This document shows, piece by piece, positions 34,856-42,990 of a stretch of DNA of 55,270 nucleotides; positions within the stretch are counted from its first letter, which is position 1, and the number at the start of each line of letters is the position of its first letter. The DNA is from an uncultured Collinsella sp. (GTDB lineage Bacteria; Actinomycetota; Coriobacteriia; Coriobacteriales; Coriobacteriaceae): contig CAUEPS010000013.1 of NCBI GenBank assembly GCA_959019775.1, positions 1 through 55,270 of the forward strand. Reading direction: 5' to 3'. A program made the translations under genes and the position numbers. The notes under the pieces were generated by a model. That model saw only the letters and a list, made by a program, of their open reading frames with translations. It searched no databases and was not told where the DNA came from.

Positions 34856-34890
34856 GCGCAGTGACCTGTTCAAGGTAGCTGCGCTCTTTT
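34856..34890 (+). terminator. Terminator or attenuator between ptsH and ptsI
   Basis: GCGCAGTGACCT (34856-34867) pairs with the 34872-34884 segment with one bulge around a GTTC loop; TCTTTT follows. Partial read-through would give more HPr than Enzyme I. A small inverted repeat TGAAC/GTTCA lies just upstream at 34831-34846. Confidence 0.75.
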
Positions 34891-34936
34891 GTCATGGATA
34901 TGGCAAAACGCTTTATCACATGACACGGAGAGAGGA

Positions 34937-36646
34937 ATGGGAATGTATCAGGGAGTCAACGCATCCGAGGGCATCGGTATCGGCACCGTCATGGTCGCCG
35001 TCGATCCCGACTTGACGTTTGAACCGCACGCGGTTGCTGATTCGGCCGCAGAGAAGGAGCGTTATCAGGCTGCTCTTTCGGTCTTCTGCGAGAAGACCCA
35101 GGCTCAGGCCGACCACATGAAGGAGACGGTGGGCGAGGCCGAGGCCGAGATCATGAGCGGACACATCGTCTTGGCTCAGGACCCGGGCATGACTGACGCC
35201 ATCAACGCCGCCATTGACGGCGGCACCTGCGCCGAGCAGGCGCTCATGGACACCTCGACCATGTTCGAGAACATGTTCCTGTCCATGGACGACGAGATGT
35301 TCCGTCTGCGCGCGGCCGACATCGCCGACATCCGCACCGGTATTCTGGCCGAGCTGCTGGGCAAGGAGGTCGTCGACCTCTCCGTCCTGCCTGAGAACAC
35401 CGTCGTTGTCGTGCACGACCTTACGCCGTCTATGACTGCCACGATCGACAAGGCTCACGTTGCCGGTATCGTCACCGAGACCGGAGGCCGCACGTCGCAC
35501 TCCGCGATCATTGCGCGCGCCCTCGAGATTCCGGCCGTCCTTTCGGTCTCCAACAGCTGCACCGCGCTTCGCAACGGCATGACCGTTGTCGTCGACGGTG
35601 GCAAGGGTGTCGTCGAGGCCGATCCCGACGAGGAGACGCTCGCCGCCTACACCGCCAAGGCCGAGGCTTTCGCTGCCGAGAAGGCGGCTCTCGAGGCCTT
35701 CCGCGGCAAGCCTTCTGTGACTGCCGACGGCATCAAGAAGATCATCGCCTGCAACATCGGTAACCCCGATGACGTGCCCAATGCGCTCGATCACGATGCC
35801 GAGGCTATCGGTCTGTTCCGCTCCGAGTTCCTGTTCATGGACTCTGCCGAGCTTCCTTCCGAGGAGGAGCAGTTCAACGCCTACCGCAAGGTCGCCAGCG
35901 CGCTCAAGGGTGCTCCGGTCATCATCCGCACGCTCGATGTGGGTGGCGACAAGGAGATCCCGTACCTGCACATGGTCAAGGAAGACAACCCCTTCATGGG
36001 CTTCCGCGCCGTGCGTTACTGCCTCGCCAACCCCGACCAGTACAAGGTCCAGCTCCGTGCTCTGCTGCGCGCCAGCGCCTTCGGTGACGTCAAGATCATG
36101 ATCCCGCTCGTCACCTGCGTCGAGGAGGTCGTGGCTGTCAAGGAGCTCGTCGAGCAGTGCAAGGCCGAGCTGACCGAAGAGGGTCGCAAGTTCAACGAGA
36201 ACATCGAGGTCGGCATCATGGTTGAGACGCCTGCCGCTTCGCTGCTCGCTGATCGCCTGGCCGAGGTCGCCGACTTCTTCTCCATCGGCACCAACGACCT
36301 GATCGGCTACACCATGTGCGCCGACCGTGGCAACGACACCATCTCCAACCTGTACCAGGTGTACTATCCCGCCGTGCTCCGCTCGCTCAAGAACATCATC
36401 GAGAGCGGCGTGAAGGCCGGTATCATGGTCGGTATGTGCGGCGAGGCCGCTGCCGATCCGCTGCTTGAGCCGCTGCTGATCAGCTGGGGCCTGGAGGAGT
36501 TCTCGATGAGCGCTCCGTCCATCCTGCGCGCCCGCAAGACCATCAGCCAGTGGACCAAGGCCGAGTGCGACGAGCTCGCCGAGAAGGCGCTCGCCTGCAA
36601 CACTGCCGCCGAGGTCAAGGCGCTGCTCGAGTCCGCAGCTCGTTAA
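34937..36646 (+). CDS. ptsI: PTS Enzyme I (phosphoenolpyruvate-protein phosphotransferase)
   Basis: The 569-residue enzyme takes phosphate from PEP and passes it to HPr. The HPr-binding and swivelling domain has the phosphohistidine at residue 188 in GGRTSHSAIIARALEIP. The C-terminal PEP barrel has TLDVGGDKEIPY, the MVETPAAS and FFSIGTNDLIGYTM segments, and the cysteine of VGMCGEAAADP. Length is normal. ATG 34937 and ATG 34943 both have purine-rich sites upstream; 34937 is used here. It is followed by an intercistronic hairpin and the first PfkB kinase. Confidence 0.96.
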   Translation: MGMYQGVNASEGIGIGTVMVAVDPDLTFEPHAVADSAAEKERYQAALSVFCEKTQAQADHMKETVGEAEAEIMSGHIVLAQDPGMTDAINAAIDGGTCAEQALMDTSTMFENMFLSMDDEMFRLRAADIADIRTGILAELLGKEVVDLSVLPENTVVVVHDLTPSMTATIDKAHVAGIVTETGGRTSHSAIIARALEIPAVLSVSNSCTALRNGMTVVVDGGKGVVEADPDEETLAAYTAKAEAFAAEKAALEAFRGKPSVTADGIKKIIACNIGNPDDVPNALDHDAEAIGLFRSEFLFMDSAELPSEEEQFNAYRKVASALKGAPVIIRTLDVGGDKEIPYLHMVKEDNPFMGFRAVRYCLANPDQYKVQLRALLRASAFGDVKIMIPLVTCVEEVVAVKELVEQCKAELTEEGRKFNENIEVGIMVETPAASLLADRLAEVADFFSIGTNDLIGYTMCADRGNDTISNLYQVYYPAVLRSLKNIIESGVKAGIMVGMCGEAAADPLLEPLLISWGLEEFSMSAPSILRARKTISQWTKAECDELAEKALACNTAAEVKALLESAAR

Positions 36647-36663
36647 TTTGGTATCAGAGGTAA

Positions 36664-36693
36664 CCGCGTGGTTGGAATGGGCCAATCACGCGG
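36664..36693 (+). other. Intercistronic hairpin between ptsI and the first pfkB gene
   Basis: Bases 36664-36675 pair with 36682-36693 with one bulged base on each side of the stem and a 6-base loop. No T-run follows, so processing or mRNA protection is more likely than termination. Confidence 0.6.
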
Positions 36694-36720
36694 CCCTCAC
36701 ATATACAGGGGGTACTGTAA

Positions 36721-37653
36721 ATGTTCTACACGCTAACCGCTAACCCGGCTGTCGACATGACGGTCTCGAGCTCTCCGCTCGAGCCCGACGAGAACGTCCG
36801 CACCGGCTCGGCCAGCTACACGGCCAACGGCAAGGGCCTCGATGTGTCCTTCGCCTTTAAGAAGATGGGCGTCGACACCGTCGCGCTCGGCTTCTTCGCC
36901 GGCTTCACGGGCAAGTTCATCGTCGAGGAGGTCATGAACCTGGGTTGCCTGTGCCGCCCGGTCTGGACCGACGGTATCACGCGCATCAACACCTACGTCA
37001 ACGATGGCCAGCACGAGTACGGCATCCTTAACCCCGGCGCCCCGATTACGCCGGAGCACCAGAAGGAGCTTTACAACATCCTGGACACCGCGGGCGACCT
37101 TGAGTGCCTGATCGTCTCTGGTTCCGTGCCTCCCAAAGCCACGCCCGACTTCCTGGCTCAGGTCATGGAGCATGCTCAGGCCCGTGGCGCCGACGTCGTC
37201 CTTGACCTGTCCTCCGACAAGCTCAAGGAGCTCGCTCACAAGAAGCCGCTGCTCATCAAGCCGAACCATCACGAGATGAAGGCCATCTTCGGCGTGCCGG
37301 TCGACACCGACGACGAGGTCCGCGTTGCCATGAAGCTGGCTCACGACGCCGGCGTTCAGAACGTGCTGCTCACCCGCGGTAGCCGTGGCGACGCCTACTT
37401 CTCCAATGGCGAGGACATCTGGTATGCCAAGCGTGAGTTCAACATCAAGCTGGTCTCTTCCGTCTGCGCCGGCGACTGCACCCTCGCTGCGTTCCTGCAC
37501 AAGTGGTACAGGGATCGTGACAACGTCGAGGAGGCCATGAAGCTCGCTATGGCCACCGGCGCCAACGTTGCCGAGTCCGTCGGCATCGGCGACTTCGGTC
37601 ACGTCGACGAGTACAGCAAGCGCGTTGCCGTCCGCAAGCTCGATCGTAAGTAA
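36721..37653 (+). CDS. PfkB-family sugar-phosphate kinase (1-phosphofructokinase-like), copy 1
   Basis: The 310-residue protein begins with MFYTLTANPAVDMTV, like FruK and tagatose-6-phosphate kinases, and has the substrate region NGKGLDVS near residue 37 and the catalytic loop CAGDC with aspartate 253. Typical family loops read GGKG and GAGD; both first glycines are changed here, but the catalytic aspartate is kept. The likely reaction is fructose 1-phosphate to fructose 1,6-bisphosphate, downstream of the PTS permease. It starts 74 bases after ptsI. A second, diverged copy follows after a terminator. Confidence 0.85.
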   Translation: MFYTLTANPAVDMTVSSSPLEPDENVRTGSASYTANGKGLDVSFAFKKMGVDTVALGFFAGFTGKFIVEEVMNLGCLCRPVWTDGITRINTYVNDGQHEYGILNPGAPITPEHQKELYNILDTAGDLECLIVSGSVPPKATPDFLAQVMEHAQARGADVVLDLSSDKLKELAHKKPLLIKPNHHEMKAIFGVPVDTDDEVRVAMKLAHDAGVQNVLLTRGSRGDAYFSNGEDIWYAKREFNIKLVSSVCAGDCTLAAFLHKWYRDRDNVEEAMKLAMATGANVAESVGIGDFGHVDEYSKRVAVRKLDRK

Positions 37654-37680
37654 TCGAAACGCGACATATTCTGTGCGCAT

Positions 37681-37716
37681 ACGGCGTTCCGGTTTGTCCG
37701 GGGCGCCGTTTTTTTG
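37681..37716 (+). terminator. Rho-independent terminator
   Basis: A 12-bp stem with one mismatch (37681-37692 with 37698-37709) and 5-base loop is followed by a long T-run. It ends the ptsI-pfkB transcript. Confidence 0.9.
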
Positions 37717-37800
37717 TTGAAGGGGAGTGGGTCGTCCGCCGTCCTTCACCGCTTCCACACCGTTCGCCGAGTTGTTGTAGCCTTTTGCCGAAGCGTGGAA

Positions 37801-37806
37801 TATACT
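37801..37806 (+). promoter_or_regulatory. Possible -10 element of the second pfkB gene
   Basis: TATACT lies 35 bases before the start codon and after the preceding terminator. TTGTAG 20 bases upstream is a poor -35. Confidence 0.4.
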
Positions 37807-37840
37807 TTCATTAACACGTTGCTTCGTGAAAGGAACATTC

Positions 37841-38773
37841 ATGATTTACACGCTCACTGCAAACCCCGCTATTGACTACAACATCGCCTGCGACGGCCTT
37901 TCCGCCAATACCGTTACACGCACCCGTAACGCGGTCTACACCCCCAACGGCAAGGGTCTCAACGTCTCTTTTACGCTCGACCACTACGGCGTCGACACCA
38001 CAATCCTGGGCTTCTTCGCCGGCTTCTCGGGCGAGTTTATTGTCAAGGGCGCCGAGGCCCTGGGCGTGCCCGTCAAGCCCGTGTGGACTGACGGCATCAC
38101 GCGTGTCAACGTGTTCCTCAACGCCGGTCCCGACACCGAGTACAACATGGTTAATGCCGGTGCCGCCATTAACGAGGCCAACGAGCAGGAAATGTTTGAG
38201 CTTATTGATTCGCTCGACGACATGACCTGCCTGGTTATCAGCGGCTCGCTGCCCCCCAACACTTCCGAGGGTTTCCTGGCCGAGGTCCTGCGTCGCGTGA
38301 AGTCGAAAGGCGCCGAGTTCGTGCTTGATATCTCGAGCCATCAGCTGGCCGACCTCATTGCCATGGAGCCGTTGCTCATTAAGCCCAACGATGACGAGCT
38401 GCTCGACATCTTTGGCATCAAGGTGAGCGGTGGCGACGACGAGTCCGTTAAGGGCGCTATGGCCGAGCTGCACGCCAAGGGCGCCAAGAATGTGCTGCTG
38501 ACCCTCGGTGGCGATGGCGCGTACTTCTCCAACGGCGAGCACATCTGGTTTGCCAACCGAACCTTTGAGGTTAAGCTGCTGTCGACTGTCTGCGCCGGCG
38601 ATTCCTCGCTCGCTGCCTTCCTATCTGTGTGGCACGACGCCCCCGAGCGCGTCGAGGACGCCCTGCGCCTCTCGATGGCCACCGGCGCCAACGTGGTCGA
38701 GTGCCCGGGTCTGGGCGATTTTGCCAAGGTGGACGAATATAAGAAGCACATCGAAGTTCGTCAGGTCTGCTAG
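37841..38773 (+). CDS. PfkB-family sugar-phosphate kinase, copy 2
   Basis: This 310-residue protein is a diverged paralogue of the preceding kinase with the same length, the same NGKG substrate loop and the same CAGD catalytic loop (aspartate 254). Shared blocks include LGFFAGF, PVWTDGITR, ISGSLPP and SMATGANV. Copies differ most in residues 16-30 and 95-125, which lie near the lid and substrate pocket in PfkB kinases, so substrate preference may differ. It has its own ribosome site (AAAGGA) and terminator and probably its own promoter, so it can be expressed apart from ptsI. Confidence 0.84.
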   Translation: MIYTLTANPAIDYNIACDGLSANTVTRTRNAVYTPNGKGLNVSFTLDHYGVDTTILGFFAGFSGEFIVKGAEALGVPVKPVWTDGITRVNVFLNAGPDTEYNMVNAGAAINEANEQEMFELIDSLDDMTCLVISGSLPPNTSEGFLAEVLRRVKSKGAEFVLDISSHQLADLIAMEPLLIKPNDDELLDIFGIKVSGGDDESVKGAMAELHAKGAKNVLLTLGGDGAYFSNGEHIWFANRTFEVKLLSTVCAGDSSLAAFLSVWHDAPERVEDALRLSMATGANVVECPGLGDFAKVDEYKKHIEVRQVC

Positions 38774-38806
38774 TTTCGGCACCTCGCCTGAATAGTTCGA
38801 CTAATT

Positions 38807-38840
38807 CGCATCCGTCTTAGATCAGGACGGATGCGTTTTT
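38807..38840 (+). terminator. Rho-independent terminator
   Basis: A 10-bp perfect stem (38807-38816 with 38826-38835) is followed by TTTTT. Confidence 0.88.
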
Positions 38841-38937
38841 GTTTATCGGACTTGCGTGTGCAGTAGAGGCTGTTTCTTGCTAGACTTCTTGCAGATGCAA
38901 TCGATAGCCAATTTGATAGTCGCAGGAGGCCATAGGC

Positions 38938-40332
38938 ATGTGCAATGTTTCGCTCAACGGTACGCAGCCGACCGATGCCTCCATCCGTGTCCTGCGCGCG
39001 CTCGAGGCAGCCGGACTTGAGGCTTGGTACGTAGGCGGTTGGGTACGTGATGCCCTGATGGGGCGTCCCAGCCACGATGTTGACATGTGCTGCAGCGGCC
39101 TGTGGCAGGAGTCCAAAGCGGCGCTCGAGGCGGCTGATATTGCCGTGGTTGAATCGGGCATTAAATTCGGTGGCATCACGGCTATTTGCGATGGCGAGCG
39201 CATTGAGGTCACCACCTACCGCCTGGACGGCTTTTACACCGATGGTCGCCATCCCCAGAGTGTGGAGCGTGCGGCGTCGCTTGAGGACGATCTGGCGCGT
39301 CGCGACTTTACCGTTAACGCTATGGCCTGGCATCCTCAGCGCGGTCTTGTCGACCGCTACGATGGCCAGGGCGACCTGAAGCGCAAGCTTATCCGCGCCG
39401 TTGGAGATCCCAAGCGTCGTTTTAACGAGGACGCGCTTCGCATGCTGCGCGCAGTGCGTTTTGCCTGCCGTCTGGACTTTATGATTGAACCCGCGACCAA
39501 ACAGGCACTTGCCGAGTGCGCGCCGCTTCTCGATGCCGTGGCACGCGAGCGCGTGGGCATTGAGCTCGAAGGCATTCTTTCGACCGGTCATGGGGGAGAC
39601 GCGATGCTGCGCTACCCCGAGCTTATTTGCGCCGCCGTGCCCGAGCTCGCGCCTGCTCGCGGGTTTGATCAGTGCAGTGTCTATCACGCGTTTAACGTCT
39701 ACGAGCATATCGCCCGCGTGCTGACGGTGGCAGGGGAGCTGGCACTGTGCGATGGTGTTGCGCCCTCGTCGAGTCTTATGTGGGCGGCGTTTTTGCACGA
39801 CGTTTCCAAGCCCGATTGCTTTACGGTCGACCATGCGGGCAGCGGCCACTTCTACGGTCATCCCGAGCTCGGCGCCACGAAAGCGCGTGTCATCATGGAT
39901 CGCCTGGCGCTCTCGCACGATTTGGTGCGCGATGTGTGCCTGCTGATCAAATACCATGACAAGCCGCTGCGTCCCGAGCGATCCTGCCTGCTCAATATGA
40001 TGCGCGCGCTTTCGGGCGAGGGTGTCGATACGCCGCGTCTGATGGACGAGCTCATGGACCTTAAGCGTGCCGACACGCTCGGCAAGGCGCCCTCGTGCTT
40101 CTATTACGTCGAGACGATCGAGGAGATGCGCGCTCTGGCACGCGAGTTGCTGGCGGCGGGGGAGCCCTATACGCTCAAGATGCTTGCTATCAATGGTGGC
40201 GACTTGATTCGCGCCGGCGTCAAGCCCGGGCCGGAGTTGGGCAATCTACTCAACACCGCCCTCGACGCCGTAATCGAAGACAACATTCCCAACGAACGTG
40301 AAGCCCTCCTGGCCCACCTCAACCTGGGGTAG
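38938..40332 (+). CDS. cca: CCA-adding tRNA nucleotidyltransferase
   Basis: The 464-residue class II nucleotidyltransferase adds or repairs the tRNA CCA end. YVGGWVRDAL and HDVDMCC (aspartates 47 and 49) form the catalytic site; ARRDFTVNAMAW and the RRFNEDALRMLRAVRFA motifs follow. The middle carries an HD domain (AAFLHDVSKPDCF near 285). AGGAGG lies 8 bases before the ATG. HD-containing CCA enzymes and poly(A) polymerases share these motifs; Gram-positive context favours CCA addition. Two tRNA-Glu genes lie just downstream and already encode CCA. Confidence 0.9.
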   Translation: MCNVSLNGTQPTDASIRVLRALEAAGLEAWYVGGWVRDALMGRPSHDVDMCCSGLWQESKAALEAADIAVVESGIKFGGITAICDGERIEVTTYRLDGFYTDGRHPQSVERAASLEDDLARRDFTVNAMAWHPQRGLVDRYDGQGDLKRKLIRAVGDPKRRFNEDALRMLRAVRFACRLDFMIEPATKQALAECAPLLDAVARERVGIELEGILSTGHGGDAMLRYPELICAAVPELAPARGFDQCSVYHAFNVYEHIARVLTVAGELALCDGVAPSSSLMWAAFLHDVSKPDCFTVDHAGSGHFYGHPELGATKARVIMDRLALSHDLVRDVCLLIKYHDKPLRPERSCLLNMMRALSGEGVDTPRLMDELMDLKRADTLGKAPSCFYYVETIEEMRALARELLAAGEPYTLKMLAINGGDLIRAGVKPGPELGNLLNTALDAVIEDNIPNEREALLAHLNLG

Positions 40333-40353
40333 CCTTCTAGAGATGATTATTCT

Positions 40354-40408
40354 GGGACGGGGATTTTGGCAGAGGTAGTTAAAATAGCCCCGTCCCAAAT
40401 TAACTACC
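40354..40408. repeat. Interleaved inverted repeats (pseudoknot topology)
   Basis: GGGACGGGG (40354-40362) complements CCCCGTCCC (40388-40396), and GGTAGTTAA (40374-40382) complements TTAACTACC (40400-40408). The order A-B-A'-B' is that of an H-type pseudoknot. No T-run follows. The rest of the 40333-40467 gap shows nothing else clear. Confidence 0.7.
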
Positions 40409-40467
40409 CGTCTGACCTGCGCGTTCCATAACCTGCCGACAATTTTTCGGCAATTTGGAATTTCTTC

Positions 40468-40496
40468 TTGCGCTTGCGTTTTTTGTCCCGTAATAT
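40468..40496 (+). promoter_or_regulatory. Promoter of the tRNA-Glu pair
   Basis: TTGCGC (40468-40473) and TAATAT (40491-40496) are separated by 17 bases, and the first tRNA begins 34 bases after the -10. Confidence 0.65.
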
Positions 40497-40530
40497 ATTT
40501 CCTCGCAGCACGGCAGTGCAGATGTCATGT

Positions 40531-40607
40531 GGCCCGTTCGTCTAGCGGTTTAGGACGCCGCCCTCTCAAGGCGGAGATCACCAGTTCGAATCTGGTACGG
40601 GCTACCA
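40531..40607 (+). tRNA. tRNA-Glu (CTC), copy 1
   Basis: The 77-base sequence folds as a cloverleaf: acceptor GGCCCGT with ACGGGCT (first pair G-T), anticodon stem CCGCC/GGCGG with loop CTCTCAA giving anticodon CTC at 40565-40567, and a T arm with GTTCGAATC. CCA is encoded. Identity as Glu follows from the anticodon. Confidence 0.95.
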
Positions 40608-40629
40608 CTTCTTTTCTGCTGAGGCTTAT

Positions 40630-40706
40630 GGCCCGTTCGTCTAGCGGTTTAGGACGCCGCCCTCTCAAGGCGGAGATCACCAGTTCGAATCTGGTACGGG
40701 CTACCA
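40630..40706 (+). tRNA. tRNA-Glu (CTC), copy 2
   Basis: It is identical base for base to the tRNA at 40531-40607 and separated from it by 22 bases. The same promoter and one terminator serve both, so they form a two-gene tRNA operon. Confidence 0.95.
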
Positions 40707-40716
40707 TGAATTAGAG

Positions 40717-40748
40717 ACCCGGACTTCCCACGGAAGTTCGGGTTTTTT
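40717..40748 (+). terminator. Rho-independent terminator of the tRNA operon
   Basis: A 12-bp stem (40717-40728 with 40732-40743, one G-T pair) with a 3-base loop runs into a T-tract. Confidence 0.9.
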
Positions 40749-40857
40749 ATTTCCGAGCAACCCATCTGCAACTCCCATTTGGCCCATAGCTTTACGTTCT
40801 GCTTGTGGCCCTTGCGGGTACAATATGCAAGATATTTGGACGGTCAGAAGGAGCCTC

Positions 40858-42162
40858 ATGAAGGAGTCCTCTCAGCATACATCTAAGCCCCAGGTCGAGG
40901 TTGAGGCCTCGGGCGGCGATGACAACAAGGGTGCACGTCGCGGTGCCATTTTTATCGGCGTCGTGCTGGTTGGCTATATCGTCTATCTGGTCGTGACCGG
41001 TCAGATGGGACAGTTCTGGGCCGCCATGTCGAGCGTCCAAGCCCCGTGGCTCGTTGCTGCATGCTTTTGCATGTTCCTGTACCTGTTCTTTGGCATCGTT
41101 GCCTATGCGATCGCCGTCTGGCTCGATCCCAATTCGCCCGTCGGCATTCGCGACCTGATCTCTGTCGAGGCGAGCGGTATCTTCTTTGGCAACCTGACGC
41201 CCATGATGATGGGTTCCACGCCTGCCCAGATCTACCGCCTGACCAAGGCAGGCCAAAACGTCGGCGAGGCCGGTGCCACGCAGTTCACGCGCTTTATCGT
41301 GTATCAGTTTGGCCTCGTTGCCTGGGGCGCCATTCTGCTGCTTGCCCGCATGCCGTTTTTCGCCGAGCGCTATGGCGATATGACGCTGCTGTGCGTCTTT
41401 AGCTTTGGCGGTCACTGCTGCATTCTGCTTGGCATCTTTGCCGTCGCGCTCATGCCCAAGACCGTCACGCGCGTCGCGCACTGCATCATCAATTGGCTCG
41501 AGCGAATGGGCGTCTCGGCCACCAAGATCGAGGGCTGGCGTACGTTTGTCGACGGCGAAATCTACTCGTTCTCCGAGAAGTTCAAGCTTTCGGCCGGTCA
41601 CTTTTCGTCCATGCTGCTCACGGTGGTCATCACCATGTTGCAGCTCGCGTTTTTCTACCTCGTGCCGTATTTCCTGATGCTTGCCTTTGGCCACCACGAA
41701 GTCGATTTTTTCTCGGTCATGGCCGCGAGCGCCTTTGTTCAGCTCCTGAGCTCTGCTGTTCCCCTGCCCGGTGGCACCGGCGGTGCCGAGGGTGGCTTCG
41801 CGCTGTTCCTGGGTCATTTCTTTGGATCGGCGTCGACCGCCGGTTATCTGCTGTGGCGCCTCATTACGTTTATCGCGCCGACTATTTTGGCCGCGCCCCT
41901 GCTGGGCCTTAAGAGCGCTCACAACGAGAGCATCCATGCACGCTGGGATCGCGTGATGCGCAAGCTCGGACGAACGCCTCAGACGTCCTCTAAGCCTGTA
42001 AAGCCCCATCCTGTGCATGCGGTTACCGTGGATCCTAATCAGCATGTTCAGAAGGCTTCTGGGGCCGCCAAACCGGCGCATAAGGCTTATGTGCGCCAGA
42101 CGGGCGACGGTATCCGTGTGTCCCCGGCTGCTTTGAACAAAAAGAAACTCCCTAAGGCGTAA
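40858..42162 (+). CDS. Lysylphosphatidylglycerol-synthase-type membrane protein (UPF0104)
   Basis: The 434-residue protein has about eight membrane segments and the UPF0104/LPG-synthase flippase pattern: FFGNLTPMMMGSTPAQIYRL early and LLSSAVPLPGGTGGAEGGFALF late. The soluble lysyl-transferase domain of MprF is absent, so it may only move lipids, or act in glycolipid or polysaccharide synthesis. A lysine/alanine-rich cytoplasmic tail of about 80 residues follows the last membrane segment. AAGGAG lies 7 bases before the ATG at 40858. No partner gene is adjacent. Confidence 0.82.
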   Translation: MKESSQHTSKPQVEVEASGGDDNKGARRGAIFIGVVLVGYIVYLVVTGQMGQFWAAMSSVQAPWLVAACFCMFLYLFFGIVAYAIAVWLDPNSPVGIRDLISVEASGIFFGNLTPMMMGSTPAQIYRLTKAGQNVGEAGATQFTRFIVYQFGLVAWGAILLLARMPFFAERYGDMTLLCVFSFGGHCCILLGIFAVALMPKTVTRVAHCIINWLERMGVSATKIEGWRTFVDGEIYSFSEKFKLSAGHFSSMLLTVVITMLQLAFFYLVPYFLMLAFGHHEVDFFSVMAASAFVQLLSSAVPLPGGTGGAEGGFALFLGHFFGSASTAGYLLWRLITFIAPTILAAPLLGLKSAHNESIHARWDRVMRKLGRTPQTSSKPVKPHPVHAVTVDPNQHVQKASGAAKPAHKAYVRQTGDGIRVSPAALNKKKLPKA

Positions 42163-42280
42163 CAGTTGGTCGTGCGTTCTTCATGTTGCCGGGCATTTTT
42201 GTGCCGGATGGGGGATAATCCTCTTACGTAGATTAACTCTCATCTGTTGATGAATGCCTGCATTCTGAAGGGACACGTCC

Positions 42281-42892
42281 ATGGCCACCAGCAAACCGCG
42301 CCTCGACCGCCGCATCGTTCGCAGCCGCAATGCCATCCTTTCTGCGTTTGAGCGCCTGTTGATGGATAAGCCGCTTGCCGACATTACGGTGAGTGCCATC
42401 GCGCGTGAGGCAAATGTCGACCGCAAGACCTTTTACGTACACTTCGGTACGGTTGACGGCCTGCTCGATGCCATCGCCGTTGATGTGGTGGAGATGATTG
42501 CCGACTCGGTCGAGAAAACGCTTGCTTCCATGGACGGCGACACGAACGAACGTGCCCTCGGAGCGGCGGCAACGTTTTTTAAGACCATCAACGAGGCGCT
42601 TTGCAATAACCTCGTGCTCAATCGCCAGTTGATTGAAAACATCCCGCTCGACGATTTTATGACGCGTTTGCGCGTGCCGCTCGAGCACGAGATTGCCGAG
42701 CGCGACTTGCTGCCCCACGGCCTCAAGGACGAGATGTTCGACTATTATCTGGCGTTTTTGCTTTCGGGCATTATCGGCATTTACCGCACGTGGGCGCTCT
42801 CCGATGGCTCGGTGCCCATCGAGCGCATCTCGGAGGTCGCTAACAATCTGACATTGAACGGACTATCGAGCCTGGAATCTCGTTTCGAATAG
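42281..42892 (+). CDS. TetR/AcrR-family transcriptional regulator
   Basis: The 203-residue protein has an N-terminal TetR helix-turn-helix (residues 10-60, with ITVSAIAREANVDRKTFYVHFG) and a helical ligand domain resembling the TetR C-terminal 8 type. GAAGGGACA precedes the ATG. It converges with the MacAB-like efflux operon across a palindrome, so control of that operon is plausible but not shown. A short inverted repeat TCATC/GATGA (42239-42253) upstream of its own start could be an autoregulatory site. Confidence 0.88.
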   Translation: MATSKPRLDRRIVRSRNAILSAFERLLMDKPLADITVSAIAREANVDRKTFYVHFGTVDGLLDAIAVDVVEMIADSVEKTLASMDGDTNERALGAAATFFKTINEALCNNLVLNRQLIENIPLDDFMTRLRVPLEHEIAERDLLPHGLKDEMFDYYLAFLLSGIIGIYRTWALSDGSVPIERISEVANNLTLNGLSSLESRFE

Positions 42893-42910
42893 CACTAGCG
42901 CCCCCCCCTG

Positions 42911-42977
42911 AGTTGCGGTGAAATAGGGACTGAATAGGCCTTCTATCGGCCTAAACACTCCCTATTTCACCGCAACT
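42911..42977. repeat. Inverted repeat, tagGGACt family, copy 2 (convergent gap)
   Basis: Arms 42911-42929 and 42959-42977 are perfect over 19 bases, with C-runs and G-runs extending the stem outward. The arms match those at 34081-34151; the interior differs and has its own small hairpin. It sits between convergent genes and probably acts as a bidirectional stop. Confidence 0.87.
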
Positions 42978-42990
42978 TTGGGGGATTGCA

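Noticed and set aside
40531..40706. Tandem tRNA pair as a possible integration site
   Set aside because: No integrase, no partial tRNA duplicate and no foreign-looking genes nearby; simple tandem duplication suffices.
40525..40714. Short frames encoding a repeated peptide on both strands
   Set aside because: They are translations of the two identical tRNA-Glu genes.
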